Positions 33,612 to 41,924 of a stretch of 64,000 bases of DNA are shown piece by piece. Every line of letters starts with the position of its first letter. Position 1 is the stretch's first letter. The stretch comes from Neptuniibacter victor (GTDB lineage Bacteria > Pseudomonadota > Gammaproteobacteria > Pseudomonadales > Balneatricaceae), in assembly GCA_027943745.1 (NCBI GenBank), contig AP025763.1:1984001-2048000 (forward strand), read 5' to 3'. The position numbers and the translations under genes are program-made. The notes under the pieces were generated by a model that saw only the letters and a list, made by a program, of their open reading frames with translations, was not told the origin of the DNA and searched no databases.

Positions 33612-36470
33612 ATGAGTCGTCAAAGCGAAGCCGCACTGGAAGATAAACTCCTCAACCAACTAATGTGTCAGGGGTACGAGGCTGTACCTATTCCTGATGA
33701 AGCGGCTTTGCTGGCTAACTTCCGTGTTCAGTTGGAAAAACATAACAAAACCACCCTCAGCGATACTGAGTTCAGTCGTGTACTAAACCACCTCAACAAG
33801 GGCAACGTCTTTGAGAAAGCAAAGATCCTGCGGGACAAGTTTGCTCTGCTTAAAGATGATGGTGAGACAAGCTACATAGAGTTCTTGGATAATCAACATT
33901 GGTGCCAAAACCGCTTCCAAGTGACTCAGCAGGTAACCATAGAGGGCAAGTATAAGAACCGCTATGACGTTACGATTCTGATTAATGGGTTGCCGTTGGT
34001 GCAAATAGAGCTGAAGCGCAGAGGCATTGAGCTTAAAGAAGCCTTTAACCAGATCAACCGCTACCAGCGTCACTCGTTTGGCTCTAACAGTGCACTTTTC
34101 AACTATGTGCAGATCTTCGTGATCTCCAATGGAGTAAACACCAAGTACTACTCCAACAACCGTAAGCAGTCATTCAAGCAGACCTTCTTCTGGGCCGATA
34201 AAGATAACCAGAACATCACCAACCTTAATCAGTTTGCTGAAACCTTCTTAGAGCGTTGCCATATCTCTAAGATGATCTGTAAGTACATCGTGCTGGCCGA
34301 AGTACCCAAGATTTTGATGGTGCTACGCCCGTACCAATACTATGCAGTGGAGGCGATTGTTGATCGGGTTAAGAACACTCAGAAGAATGGTTACATCTGG
34401 CACACCACTGGGTCAGGTAAAACGCTGACATCGTTTAAAGCGGCACAGATACTCACCAAGCTTCCTGAAGTCGATAAGGTGGTGTTTGTCGTTGATCGTA
34501 AAGATCTGGATTACCAGACCACAAAAGAGTTCAATAGCTTCAGTGATGGTTCTGTGGACGGTACAGATAACACTAAGGTGCTAGTGAATCAGTTCTTGGG
34601 GCAACACGCTGACAAGAAGGGTGTCGCCAAAGACAGCAACCTGATAATCACCACCATCCAAAAGCTCAATACAGCCATCAACAAGCCTCACTACCTGTCG
34701 CAGATGCAGGCAGTAAAAGATAGCAAGATCGTGTTCATCTTTGATGAGTGTCATCGTAGTCAGTTTGGTGAGACGCATAAGAACATCACCGGCTTCTTCA
34801 CCAATGCCCAGTTAATAGGTTTCACGGGTACGCCCATCTTCCCTGAGAACGCTGTAGGTAACCAATACGGTAAGCGCACAACGGCAGAACTGTTCAACTC
34901 CATCCTGCATAGGTATGTCATTACGGATGCGATTAATGACGACAACGTACTCAAGTTCTCCGTGGAGTACATAGGCAGGTACAGAGAGAAGGAAGGCTCA
35001 GCAACAGAGGTTGATATTGAGGTAGAAAATATCGACATCAAAGAGTTGTTAGAGAGCGATGAGCGCATTGATAAAGTCACCGACTACATCATCGCCAACC
35101 ATGACCGTAAGACCCATTCTCGCGAGTTCACAGCCATGATGTGCGTGAGTAGTGTGGATGTACTGTGCAAGTACTACGAAGCATTTAAGCGTAAGAACCA
35201 CAAGCTCAAGCTCGCCACCATCTTCAGCTACAACGCCAACGAGGAAGACAAGGAGGCTAATGGAATATATGGGGACGGAGTAGAGGAGGCGAGTGCAGAA
35301 TATTTAGCTGGATCACTGATTAACGAACATAGCCGAGACAAGCTGGAAAGCTTCATTGGCGACTACAACCAGCTATTCGGTTCGCGTTTCACCACCAGAG
35401 ATTCTCAGAGTTTCTATAATTATTACAATGACATATCAAAGAGAGTTAAGAAAAGAGATATTGATCTACTGCTTGTCGTGAATATGTTCCTCACGGGGTT
35501 TGACTCGCCAACATTGAACACGCTTTACGTAGATAAAAACCTCAAGTATCACGGCTTGCTGCAAGCTTATAGTCGCACTAATCGCATCCTCAACGAAATG
35601 AAGAGTCAGGGGAATATCGTCTGTTTCCGTAATCTCAAGAAGAATACAGATGACGCTATTGCTCTGTTCTCCAATAAGGACGCTAAAGACATCATCTTGA
35701 TGCAACCCTACGACCACTATGTAGAGCGGTTCAATGAGGAAGTTGCTGAGCTTCTCACGGTCGTACCAACAGTGGATAGCGTCAATACACTACCTGATGA
35801 AGATGCAGAGCTTCTGTTTGTTCAAGCCTTCCGTGCACTAATGCGAACAAAGAACATTCTGGATGGCTTCAGTGACTTCAAATGGTCTGATCTTGATATT
35901 GAAGAGCAGACCTACGAAGACTATAAATCTAAGTACCTTGACCTATACGAGAAGTACAAAGGGCATGGTGAGGGTGAGAAGGTCTCTATCCTTGATGACG
36001 TAGACTTTGAGCTAGAGCTAATCCACAAGGATGAGATCAATGTTGCGTACATACTAGCGTTGTTAGCGAAGTATCTTGATGCCAATGAAGAGGAACAGCC
36101 TGAACAGCGTAAACGTATCCTTAAACTCATTGATACAACACCACAGCTACGCAGTAAGCGAGAGCTAATAGAAGCCTTCATCAATACAGCACTGGAAGGG
36201 GTAGATCCAAACGAGATTGAGGAAGAGTTTGAAAAGTTTGTCGAAGTCGAGCGCGAGAAATCGTTCAAGGATCTAGTGGAGTCCGAGAACCTGATTGATG
36301 TAGAGCTGAGCACGCTAATTGATAACTACCTGTATGACGGACGCACACCGCTCAAAGATGATGTAGCAAAGACCATGAGACAGAAGCCGAAGCTGCTGGA
36401 ACGTAAGACCGTGGTACCTCGGATCTTAGGGCGTGTGACTGAGTTTGTTGAGAAGTTTTACCATTTTTAA
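33612..36470 (+). CDS. hsdR: type I restriction-modification, R subunit (endonuclease/translocase)
   Basis: 952 aa. The N-terminal nuclease has the PD-(D/E)XK residues in RYDVTILINGLPLVQIELKRRG near 115-137. The translocase motor has Walker A HTTGSGKTLTSFKA near 265, motif II FIFDECHRSQFG near 377, motif III GFTGTPIF near 402, and later YSRTNRIL. It cleaves unmodified DNA after translocation, with HsdM and HsdS. The helical C-terminus couples it to the methylase. No frameshift; the restriction unit appears complete. Confidence 0.95.
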   Translation: MSRQSEAALEDKLLNQLMCQGYEAVPIPDEAALLANFRVQLEKHNKTTLSDTEFSRVLNHLNKGNVFEKAKILRDKFALLKDDGETSYIEFLDNQHWCQNRFQVTQQVTIEGKYKNRYDVTILINGLPLVQIELKRRGIELKEAFNQINRYQRHSFGSNSALFNYVQIFVISNGVNTKYYSNNRKQSFKQTFFWADKDNQNITNLNQFAETFLERCHISKMICKYIVLAEVPKILMVLRPYQYYAVEAIVDRVKNTQKNGYIWHTTGSGKTLTSFKAAQILTKLPEVDKVVFVVDRKDLDYQTTKEFNSFSDGSVDGTDNTKVLVNQFLGQHADKKGVAKDSNLIITTIQKLNTAINKPHYLSQMQAVKDSKIVFIFDECHRSQFGETHKNITGFFTNAQLIGFTGTPIFPENAVGNQYGKRTTAELFNSILHRYVITDAINDDNVLKFSVEYIGRYREKEGSATEVDIEVENIDIKELLESDERIDKVTDYIIANHDRKTHSREFTAMMCVSSVDVLCKYYEAFKRKNHKLKLATIFSYNANEEDKEANGIYGDGVEEASAEYLAGSLINEHSRDKLESFIGDYNQLFGSRFTTRDSQSFYNYYNDISKRVKKRDIDLLLVVNMFLTGFDSPTLNTLYVDKNLKYHGLLQAYSRTNRILNEMKSQGNIVCFRNLKKNTDDAIALFSNKDAKDIILMQPYDHYVERFNEEVAELLTVVPTVDSVNTLPDEDAELLFVQAFRALMRTKNILDGFSDFKWSDLDIEEQTYEDYKSKYLDLYEKYKGHGEGEKVSILDDVDFELELIHKDEINVAYILALLAKYLDANEEEQPEQRKRILKLIDTTPQLRSKRELIEAFINTALEGVDPNEIEEEFEKFVEVEREKSFKDLVESENLIDVELSTLIDNYLYDGRTPLKDDVAKTMRQKPKLLERKTVVPRILGRVTEFVEKFYHF

Positions 36471-36808
36471 AGAAAAATTCTGATTTTTTGAATAAGTCGA
36501 GACTAAAGGCTTCAAGTAAAGCTTTGCTGGAGAAGATCTAGATGTGAAGCCCGAAAGGGAATTTCGCACCCGAGAACTCATTTCAAAACAACTAAGAAGT
36601 AGGTCATTTGACAGGTGGGCTTAAGAGTGCCTACAGGCCCCGATCTAAATTGGAATTCACAGAAAGAAGTTGAAAGCATACTGCTGGACTACAAGGCGCA
36701 TAAGACGTGGTTTAAAGGGTACGTACACCTGTTAGACGTCTAATTTAAATCACTTTTTAAACGGCTTCAGGTTGCTGGAGAAATAGCCCCGTGAAGCCGG
36801 AAGCCACA
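36471..36808. repeat. right transposon end with TnsB-type repeat motifs
   Basis: 338 bp without a gene, forming the right end. Reverse complemented it begins TGTGGCTTCCGGC at 36808. Two copies of the TCTCCAGC/CTGAAGCC unit seen at the left end lie here on the opposite strand (36761-36783 and about 36508-36536). The GTG at 36791 that opens a frame into the hydratase fragment is inside the end and is not its true start. Confidence 0.6.
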
Positions 36809-37324
36809 CTAGCAAGAATGGCTGGCGCTATTGTTTCAAACTTCACGCAAATGAACCCGCCGGTGATTGTGGCAGTGAATGGCGTCGCAACCGGGGCTGG
36901 GTTCAGTTTTGCATTATGTGGAGACATTGTATTGGCATCAGAAGACGCTTCTTTCTGTATGGCCTATACGAAAATTGGTTTGGTCCCTGACGCAGGCACT
37001 ACCTTTTTGCTGCCCCAGATTGTTGGTTTAAGAAAAGCCAAAGAGCTTGCGATATTGAATACGACGCTCAGCGCTAATGAAGCTGAAAGCTTAGGCATCA
37101 TCACCAAAGTAGTGCCAAAAGACCAGCTCTTAGATGAAGCTAAAAGTATTGCTGACTCGTTTACTTCCCGTTCAACCGTCGCTATCGGCGTGACCAAACG
37201 TCTGATGCTTGCTGGGTGCAATCAAACCCTTGATGGGCAAGCGGCGGAAGAAACAAGGGCGATCGCATTAAGAGCGAGATCTACTGAGTGTGTGGAGATG
37301 CTTGATAAGTTTGCGTCGCGGTAG
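36809..37324 (+). pseudogene. enoyl-CoA hydratase, 3' fragment
   Basis: 172 codons (CTA onwards) of the crotonase-superfamily gene whose 5' part is at 1816-2062. Contains PPVIVAVNGVATGAGFSFAL with the second oxyanion-hole glycine, DIVLASEDASFCMAYTKIGLVPDAGTTFLLP with the helix carrying the acid/base region, and the C-terminal AEETRAIALRARSTECVEML trimerisation helix. The family's usual protein is rebuilt only by removing the 34.7 kb insertion, so the enzyme is non-functional here unless a second copy exists elsewhere. Confidence 0.9.
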
Positions 37325-37549
37325 CGGCTTTCCTTAATCCCAGATAAGTCAAAAGAGCAGCGTGCGCTACGTTGTTCTTTTCGATACTTTACCCGCGAAA
37401 CATAATTCTTCGAAGCTCTCCGCACGAGGTGAAAGAGCTAATAACGTGCTTAGGGTGCTGAGCAGCGCATATAAGGTATTAGGTTAAATCTAGATACTTA
37501 TCACTGAAGAAGAGGACCTGATAATTACCCATAGCCAATATATTATCCT
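37325..37549. other. intergenic region left of dif
   Basis: 225 bp with a terminator hairpin at 37351-37381 after the hydratase gene and an A/T-rich run leading to the dif-like site. No gene seen. Confidence 0.5.
37351..37381 (+). terminator. terminator after the hydratase fragment
   Basis: Arms AAAGAGCAGCGT and ACGTTGTTCTTT pair through 10 Watson-Crick and two G-U pairs around a GCGCT loop, followed by TTTT. It belongs to the original hydratase transcription unit. Confidence 0.7.
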
Positions 37550-37577
37550 ATTTAACATAATATATATTATGCGCATA
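37550..37577. other. dif-like site, left (XerCD recombination site)
   Basis: In minus orientation this 28-bp site matches the E. coli dif consensus at about 25 positions: XerC arm TATGCGCATAA, central hexamer TATATA, XerD arm TTATGTTAAAT. It shares an exact 17-bp core (ATAATATATATTATGCG) with the site at 51514-51541. It is the boundary of the provirus and probably the host chromosome-dimer resolution site. Confidence 0.85.
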
Positions 37578-37766
37578 TGAAATTCAGTATTGAAGGTGGT
37601 TAAAAGATATGCAAATACTTACTATTTTGCGATTTCTACAGCCTAGCCGCTTGCTGAATATCGCCTTAATTCAAACGAATTTCAGTATGATTTATGCGGT
37701 TTTATCTGTTAGGTTTTTAACCCCGCTGCGCAGTGGTCCACGGAATTCAACTTGGAGTGAATTATT

Positions 37767-38267
37767 ATGAAAAGAAATCATAATAACGGACCGCAGGAAA
37801 CTAGAAACAGAGCACAAAAAATAATAAGAGAGAAATGTTTATGGTTAACGGATCGACATACAAGCATTCGGATCAACGCCGATTTACTCATAGAGCATTG
37901 CTACATGAGCCGTTCCAACGCTTATAAAATTGTCTCGGGTAAATCCAAGCTTCAAAAGCCATTAGAAGAATTACTCTTCTATAAGCTGGCAGGAACCACG
38001 CCGCTCGGCCCTGGCTATTACATGGTTGAAGACGGGCTATCTATGCCTAACGGCTTCGTGTTCAATGCTGATCAACTGGACCAATACGGCTTTTATATGC
38101 AGATTCACCGATCCATTGATCGTGATATGAAAGAGCTTCTCGGCAAAATTGAAACTCTGAAGCATGAAAACAAGGTGTTAGGCCAGCGTATCGAATGGCT
38201 CAATAAGAAAGAAAAGCATGAGGAAAAAGGCGCAGTTGTTGAGCTAATACCGAAAATAAAAGGATGA
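37767..38267 (+). CDS. phage-type DNA-binding regulator, 166 aa
   Basis: Starts 7-9 nt after a GGAG site (TTGGAGTGAATT). The segment INADLLIEHCYMSRSNAYKIVSGKSKLQKPLEELL reads as a helix-turn-helix, and the C-terminal ~50 residues form a coiled coil (MKELLGKIETLKHENKVLGQRIEWL). It is the only plus-strand gene at this end of the provirus, next to the left dif-like site, and faces away from the lysis genes. A regulator or an Xer-accessory factor are both possible; the family (phage DUF-type) is from memory. Confidence 0.6.
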   Translation: MKRNHNNGPQETRNRAQKIIREKCLWLTDRHTSIRINADLLIEHCYMSRSNAYKIVSGKSKLQKPLEELLFYKLAGTTPLGPGYYMVEDGLSMPNGFVFNADQLDQYGFYMQIHRSIDRDMKELLGKIETLKHENKVLGQRIEWLNKKEKHEEKGAVVELIPKIKG

Positions 38268-38278
38268 AACGTATAATA

Positions 38279-38304
38279 AAAAACCGGCCTAAACGCCGGT
38301 TTTT
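38279..38304. terminator. bidirectional terminator between converging phage transcripts
   Basis: Perfect stem AAAAACCGGC / GCCGGTTTTT with a CTAAAC loop. A-run and T-run on both sides make it work in both directions, stopping the plus-strand regulator and the minus-strand late operon. Confidence 0.85.
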
Positions 38305-38305
38305 A

Positions 38306-38446
38306 CTACTTCTTTCTTCCCTTGAGCAGCAGCACCACGACAAACAACAGGCATATAAACACCACGCCTGGCCCTACCGTGATTTTTACCGGTACAGGGC
38401 TTTGACCGTCACCCGTGACACTCACTTGAAATGCTGTTGGAATCAT
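38306..38446 (-). CDS. 46-aa single-pass membrane protein
   Basis: Below usual length cut-offs. ATG at 38446 overlaps the upstream stop (ATGA), arguing for real coding. It begins MIPTAFQVSVTGDGQSP and ends with a membrane segment VVFICLLFVVVLLLKGRKK plus basic tail. It is the last gene before the terminator, in the lysis cassette. It could be a virion membrane protein or a spanin-like partner; no homology is recognised. Confidence 0.6.
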   Translation of the reverse strand: MIPTAFQVSVTGDGQSPVPVKITVGPGVVFICLLFVVVLLLKGRKK

Positions 38447-38631
38447 TCGCTAACCTCTAAGGCTGTAATCCTGCGTTCATGCTGGCCTAAATCCTTGCCT
38501 TGCTCAGCAACACTGACCGTTAGACCGTTAAGTGTTGCACACATCCAAAGAATACCAGCGGCTATGACTGTTTGAATAATGTTTCCCACACCCTGCCCCT
38601 GTAATCCATTCTTAACCTGTTGCGATGTCAT
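38443..38631 (-). CDS. 62-aa small membrane protein (holin-accessory type)
   Basis: An N-terminal amphipathic stretch, one membrane segment (IIQTVIAAGILWMCATLNGL), and a charged tail ending DLGQHERRITALEVSE. It shares 4-nt overlaps with both neighbours (stop of the holin gene at 38628, start of the 46-aa gene at 38446). Lysis-cassette position suggests holin or antiholin function (inference). Confidence 0.65.
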   Translation of the reverse strand: MTSQQVKNGLQGQGVGNIIQTVIAAGILWMCATLNGLTVSVAEQGKDLGQHERRITALEVSE

Positions 38632-38993
38632 GGCGCTACCTCCGCCCGTTTTCCCGCTGTGAACTTGTTAAATTGACGCAGGCCCACACTTGCCCCAACC
38701 AACACACCTACCGTATACCGATACCAATCAGGCGTTTTAGCCAGCACTTCAAAGCCCTGATCAACAAATGGAACCAAGCCAGGGACAAAGCACATAATCA
38801 ACGGAAGGCTAAACACAATTGTCCAATACTCATCTTTCCAGCTATGACCTGAATTCGTGGCGTGAATCTCTTCCCAGGTTCCCGCTTGGCCGATTAGTTT
38901 TACTTCCTGGTCGGCTTTAGCTTTCGCTTTTAACCGTCTGTTTTCTAACCACGTTTTACCTAGACCAAAAAGGCCGGTAACAATGCCTATCAT
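38628..38993 (-). CDS. holin-like protein, three-TM family
   Basis: 121 aa. Resembles the 3-TM phage holin family: a short hydrophobic start (MIGIVTGLFGLGKTWLENRR), a charged linker with the conserved W-K-D-E-[FY]-W pattern (SWKDEYWTIVFSLPLIMCFVPGL), then a second and third hydrophobic segment (YTVGVLVGASVGLRQF). Such holins open the inner membrane for the endolysin, probably the M15 peptidase at 39716-40339. It overlaps the next gene by 4 nt. Confidence 0.75.
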   Translation of the reverse strand: MIGIVTGLFGLGKTWLENRRLKAKAKADQEVKLIGQAGTWEEIHATNSGHSWKDEYWTIVFSLPLIMCFVPGLVPFVDQGFEVLAKTPDWYRYTVGVLVGASVGLRQFNKFTAGKRAEVAP

Positions 38994-39004
38994 AATATCA
39001 CCCT

Positions 39005-39412
39005 CTAATTGCTATACGGTGTTACACCATAAGGGGGCAAAACAATTTGCCCCTCTTCATTAAAAACTGGCAGTTCTGAAGGATAGCCACCGTCTTTGTT
39101 ATAGATGCCCTGCTCATACAAATCAGGCCCTGAATCCTCACCCAGCCCTAACCAATCTTTCAGATCATCAACCTGTTGACTCGCCCAGGAGCGAGAGCCC
39201 AGGGTTTTACTGTCTTCTTTAACGTCTCTGGTGATACCGATCACATCATGCACCACGCCTGTTCCCGTTTTGCTGGCACTTACTGCAGTATCTGCGATAG
39301 CTTTACGGCTAAACCACAACAACCCCAGCACAGCAAAGACCAAGGTAGTTAAACCCACTGCCAACATTACCGGCGTATCAAATTTAATATTTAGCGCTTT
39401 AGCTTTAGCCAT
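39005..39412 (-). CDS. one-TM virion-membrane-type protein, 135 aa
   Basis: Unrecognised family. A membrane segment near residues 14-34 (VMLAVGLTTLVFAVLGLLWF) with a short cytoplasmic head, then a soluble acidic tail (LGLGEDSGPDLYEQGIYNKD). Corticovirus particles hold many such proteins in their internal membrane, and this gene lies between the lysis genes and the M15 peptidase. Virion localisation is inferred from context. Confidence 0.6.
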   Translation of the reverse strand: MAKAKALNIKFDTPVMLAVGLTTLVFAVLGLLWFSRKAIADTAVSASKTGTGVVHDVIGITRDVKEDSKTLGSRSWASQQVDDLKDWLGLGEDSGPDLYEQGIYNKDGGYPSELPVFNEEGQIVLPPYGVTPYSN

Positions 39413-39419
39413 AACTCAC

Positions 39420-39719
39420 CTATAGCAACGTAAATTCATTGGTCCCACCTTCCGTGTAATCGAACCGATCCACTTCATAAGGCGACATTTTTGTGCTCAA
39501 CCAATCGATTCCTTTACTCACAGCACTAATACCTGTTTGTGCTATGAGTCGATCAAGCTGCATTTGTGTTCTTACGCTCTGAGGTAAAAGCATTGGATCT
39601 GGCGCACCTGTAAAGCCGCTTTGCACCGGAGCAGCCGCGGCCGCTTGCTTTTGTCGCGTTATTGCCATGACTGCAAACGCTGCCAACGCGACCAAGACAA
39701 TTAAAATCAATTTATTCAT
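39420..39719 (-). CDS. signal-anchored small phage protein, 99 aa
   Basis: The start at 39719 overlaps the M15 peptidase stop (ATGA), favouring it over the longer frame. A hydrophobic N-terminus (MNKLILIVLVALAAFAVMAI) is an anchor or signal, followed by an Ala/Gln-rich linker and a short globular tail. Possible minor membrane or vertex protein of the virion. Confidence 0.6.
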   Translation of the reverse strand: MNKLILIVLVALAAFAVMAITRQKQAAAAAPVQSGFTGAPDPMLLPQSVRTQMQLDRLIAQTGISAVSKGIDWLSTKMSPYEVDRFDYTEGGTNEFTLL

Positions 39720-40339
39720 GCTATCAACTCCTGAATCCCGACCCATTTACCCTGATTGCGCGCCCACTTTGCAGGGTTGGCGCTGGTACGGTGTGAACGC
39801 ACATCTAAATGCATCATCCAGCCTGGATTTGTATCGTTATAAAGCCCAATACCGGAGAAACCCGCCGCTTTAGCCAAGTCAAAGGCACGCTTTGCACTCA
39901 CTGAATTCAAGCCCTGGGGGAATACATCAATTGCACGAACCTCACCCCATTTATCAATGTTATGCTGACTCGTATCGGTTGGCCCAAGATGGCGACCAAT
40001 AGCATTTTTATGTGATGACACAACAACCGGCGCGCCCCACAGATCTCGGAATATATCCAGCTTGCGCAACAGCTCCGGCGACATTTGATCAAACCAGCCA
40101 TAGAATTCACCAGGGCTGAAATACACCAATTCCTTTGAACCTACTTCACTTTGAAACATTTTTTGTGCCTCCCTTACGGGGGTTATCAGGTTAAACATAT
40201 TAAATTCAGATGCAGGGATTACAGGATCATCTCCACGGGTAAACGTGGTCTGCACCTGGTTCGCCTTAACAGATCTAGCCGCCAATACCAGGAACAAGCC
40301 GGTTACCAGGACAAGCATTAATTTGATAGAACGGGCCAT
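39716..40339 (-). CDS. M15-family peptidoglycan peptidase with signal anchor
   Basis: 207 aa. A hydrophobic N-terminus (MARSIKLMLVLVTGLFLVLA) is followed by a peptidase M15 core: zinc ligands in SQHNIDKWGEVRAIDVFP (H...D) and PGWMMHLDVRS (H). Enzymes of this family cleave peptidoglycan stem peptides. In the provirus it may be the lysis endolysin or a virion-borne wall-penetration enzyme. It overlaps the next upstream gene by 22 nt. The zinc-binding residues are all present, so it should be active. Confidence 0.82.
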   Translation of the reverse strand: MARSIKLMLVLVTGLFLVLAARSVKANQVQTTFTRGDDPVIPASEFNMFNLITPVREAQKMFQSEVGSKELVYFSPGEFYGWFDQMSPELLRKLDIFRDLWGAPVVVSSHKNAIGRHLGPTDTSQHNIDKWGEVRAIDVFPQGLNSVSAKRAFDLAKAAGFSGIGLYNDTNPGWMMHLDVRSHRTSANPAKWARNQGKWVGIQELIA

Positions 40340-40914
40340 GAGATTTCCGCCAACTCACCAATACAACCAGGCCGAGGAACAAGCGCGCGCGCCTGCTCTT
40401 TTAACTGAACACTGGTCACAAAATTCAAATACTGACGCTCTGCATCAGCCGCCGCTATTTCTGCCAAAAAGCGCAGATCTGCATCATGGGGATTATTTTC
40501 AGCGTCCCACCATTTAAAACCAGGCGGTAAAGCTCCAAATGGCGTGTATGTAGTCAGCGCATTATTTAGCTTTTCTAGACTTTTTGGATCAGCTTGCCAC
40601 TGGACACCATGAGCAAAAGCCACAGCATCTAACGAGGTATTTAGAGCTTCGCGCTTTGCTGTGATTTCCTGACAGTGTGATTCAACCAAAGAAGAAAATT
40701 CAGAGTCCAAATATCGCTGATAATCGGCCTCTAGCTCAGCCAATGAGGAAAACGAAACACGTCCAGGACGGTATCGCTGCTCAAAGCCTGCAACCGAACC
40801 ATTGTAAGGCTCTTCGCTCTTTGAATAGCCTAAGCACTCGTAAGTTGCCGAATTTTGTGCGATCAACTCAACAAGCTTCGATCTTTCACTGATACTAGTA
40901 ATTGCTATATTCAT
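40318..40914 (-). CDS. phage fibre-associated protein with DUF4376-like C-terminus
   Basis: 198 aa. The C-terminal half (VAFAHGVQWQADPKSLEKLNNALT, then LPPGFKWWDAENNPHDADLRFLAEIAAADAERQ) follows the DUF4376 pattern seen next to tail-fibre genes, with the W-x-D-A-x-N core and a terminal helix. Here there are no tails, so it likely assembles or caps the LamG spike encoded immediately upstream. Start and stop overlap the neighbouring genes (ATGA at 40911-40914). Confidence 0.7.
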   Translation of the reverse strand: MNIAITSISERSKLVELIAQNSATYECLGYSKSEEPYNGSVAGFEQRYRPGRVSFSSLAELEADYQRYLDSEFSSLVESHCQEITAKREALNTSLDAVAFAHGVQWQADPKSLEKLNNALTTYTPFGALPPGFKWWDAENNPHDADLRFLAEIAAADAERQYLNFVTSVQLKEQARALVPRPGCIGELAEISWPVLSN

Positions 40915-41924
40915 ACACCCCCCTTCAAAATATTTATTTCCGAGGCGCTTAATGCACGATTAAAAATATACACATCATCCAGCTCAAAATTAGAGTAATG
41001 AGAATAAAAATCCTCTGCTAAACGCATCACTGATGCTGAATTATTTACTGTTCCAGACATTGGATATTCTTCTAGGGAATCATCAATCTGAATCCGAAGA
41101 ACCCCATCACCAAACGACACTGCATAAAAACACCAATCTCCAAGAGGAATATCCTGAGTTGCTGTAGTACCAGTAATACCGAAAATCAAAACATATGGCT
41201 TACCAGTATTCGTATAATAAAGCTGAAAGTCGTTACCGCTCCCCCCATTCCTTTTAGACAGCAGCGCCCCATCAGAAAAGTCTATTAACCGAACATATGC
41301 AGCAAATGTAACCCCATCAGAAAAAGACTCAGAGGTGGAAATTGACAGGTAATCGTTGCCACCATCAAATTTCAATGCATCCCCATTAGCTCCAGGTGTT
41401 ATGACAGCACCTGAGATGCCTGCATTACTATTGCCCATTTCATCAATAAGCAAAGAGCCCGATACATTTTCCATCGTATAATGATGAATTAAGTTTTGAT
41501 CATTAAGCGGATTCCAAGCCTCTACAATCGCACCCAGCGAACCTATCCACTTCATGCTTCCTGGCGCGTTATCAATACAAACAAACAATTCACCAGAGAT
41601 AGAATTCAACCAGCTATCATGAAGCACCGAACCGACTTCGCTTATCGTAGGATTAACCGTAGAAATCGTATTAGCTATATCAGCCTTTAAACCTGAACCT
41701 GGCCCATCCAACGTTTTCACCAAGTCAAATACCGCTTGAGCGGTTAGCTCTGCATTCTCAACCACGTTATCAGGTGACAAGCTGCCAACCTGAAGTGTTA
41801 ACGCGCTTAAGCTACTGCTTATTGTTGCGATGTTGGTATCATTTCCTCCCACTGAATTCTGTATTGAGGCTATAAGCGAATTAAGCACCGGATCATCAAA
41901 ACGAAGCGAACTAATACCACTCAT
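40911..41924 (-). CDS. LamG/concanavalin-type spike or receptor-binding protein
   Basis: 337 aa. Residues ~1-130 are a helical/linker N-terminus; from ~150 a LamG-like jelly roll begins: LIHHYTMENVSGSLLIDEMG, GDALKFDGGNDYLSIS, FAAYVRLIDFSDGALLSKRNG, FELDDVYIFNRALSASEINIL. The last motif is the classic LamG_3 ending. In PM2 the vertex spike P1 has about 335 residues, the same size. It probably binds the host surface. Overlaps the upstream gene by 4 nt. Confidence 0.78.
   Translation of the reverse strand: MSGISSLRFDDPVLNSLIASIQNSVGGNDTNIATISSSLSALTLQVGSLSPDNVVENAELTAQAVFDLVKTLDGPGSGLKADIANTISTVNPTISEVGSVLHDSWLNSISGELFVCIDNAPGSMKWIGSLGAIVEAWNPLNDQNLIHHYTMENVSGSLLIDEMGNSNAGISGAVITPGANGDALKFDGGNDYLSISTSESFSDGVTFAAYVRLIDFSDGALLSKRNGGSGNDFQLYYTNTGKPYVLIFGITGTTATQDIPLGDWCFYAVSFGDGVLRIQIDDSLEEYPMSGTVNNSASVMRLAEDFYSHYSNFELDDVYIFNRALSASEINILKGGV

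Larger units (their letters stand above)
2063..36808. mobile_element. Tn7-like transposon / defence island (~34.7 kb)
   Basis: The insertion interrupts the enoyl-CoA hydratase gene. Its left end reads TGTAGCTTCCAGC; the right end, reverse complemented from 36808, reads TGTGGCTTCCGGC, giving 11 of 13 matching terminal bases that start with TGT as in Tn7-like elements. Flanks share CTAG (or ACTAG if one terminal base is assigned differently); the expected 5-bp duplication is therefore present only imperfectly. Inside are tnsA, tnsB, tnsC and a long tniQ, and cargo dominated by nucleases, ATPases and restriction genes. That the tns operon moves these particular ends is inferred; an alternative end-like array lies next to tnsA at 23791-23949. 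Confidence 0.75.

Noticed and set aside
37609-37770. 53-codon frame at the left end of the provirus ending in ATGA overlap with the regulator
   Set aside because: The overlap is attractive, but there is no ribosome site and the composition is unlike the other phage genes. Chance is likely; conservation would decide.
38264-38575. 103-codon plus-strand frame across the provirus terminator
   Set aside because: It runs through a strong bidirectional terminator and against three well-supported minus-strand lysis genes with chained overlaps.
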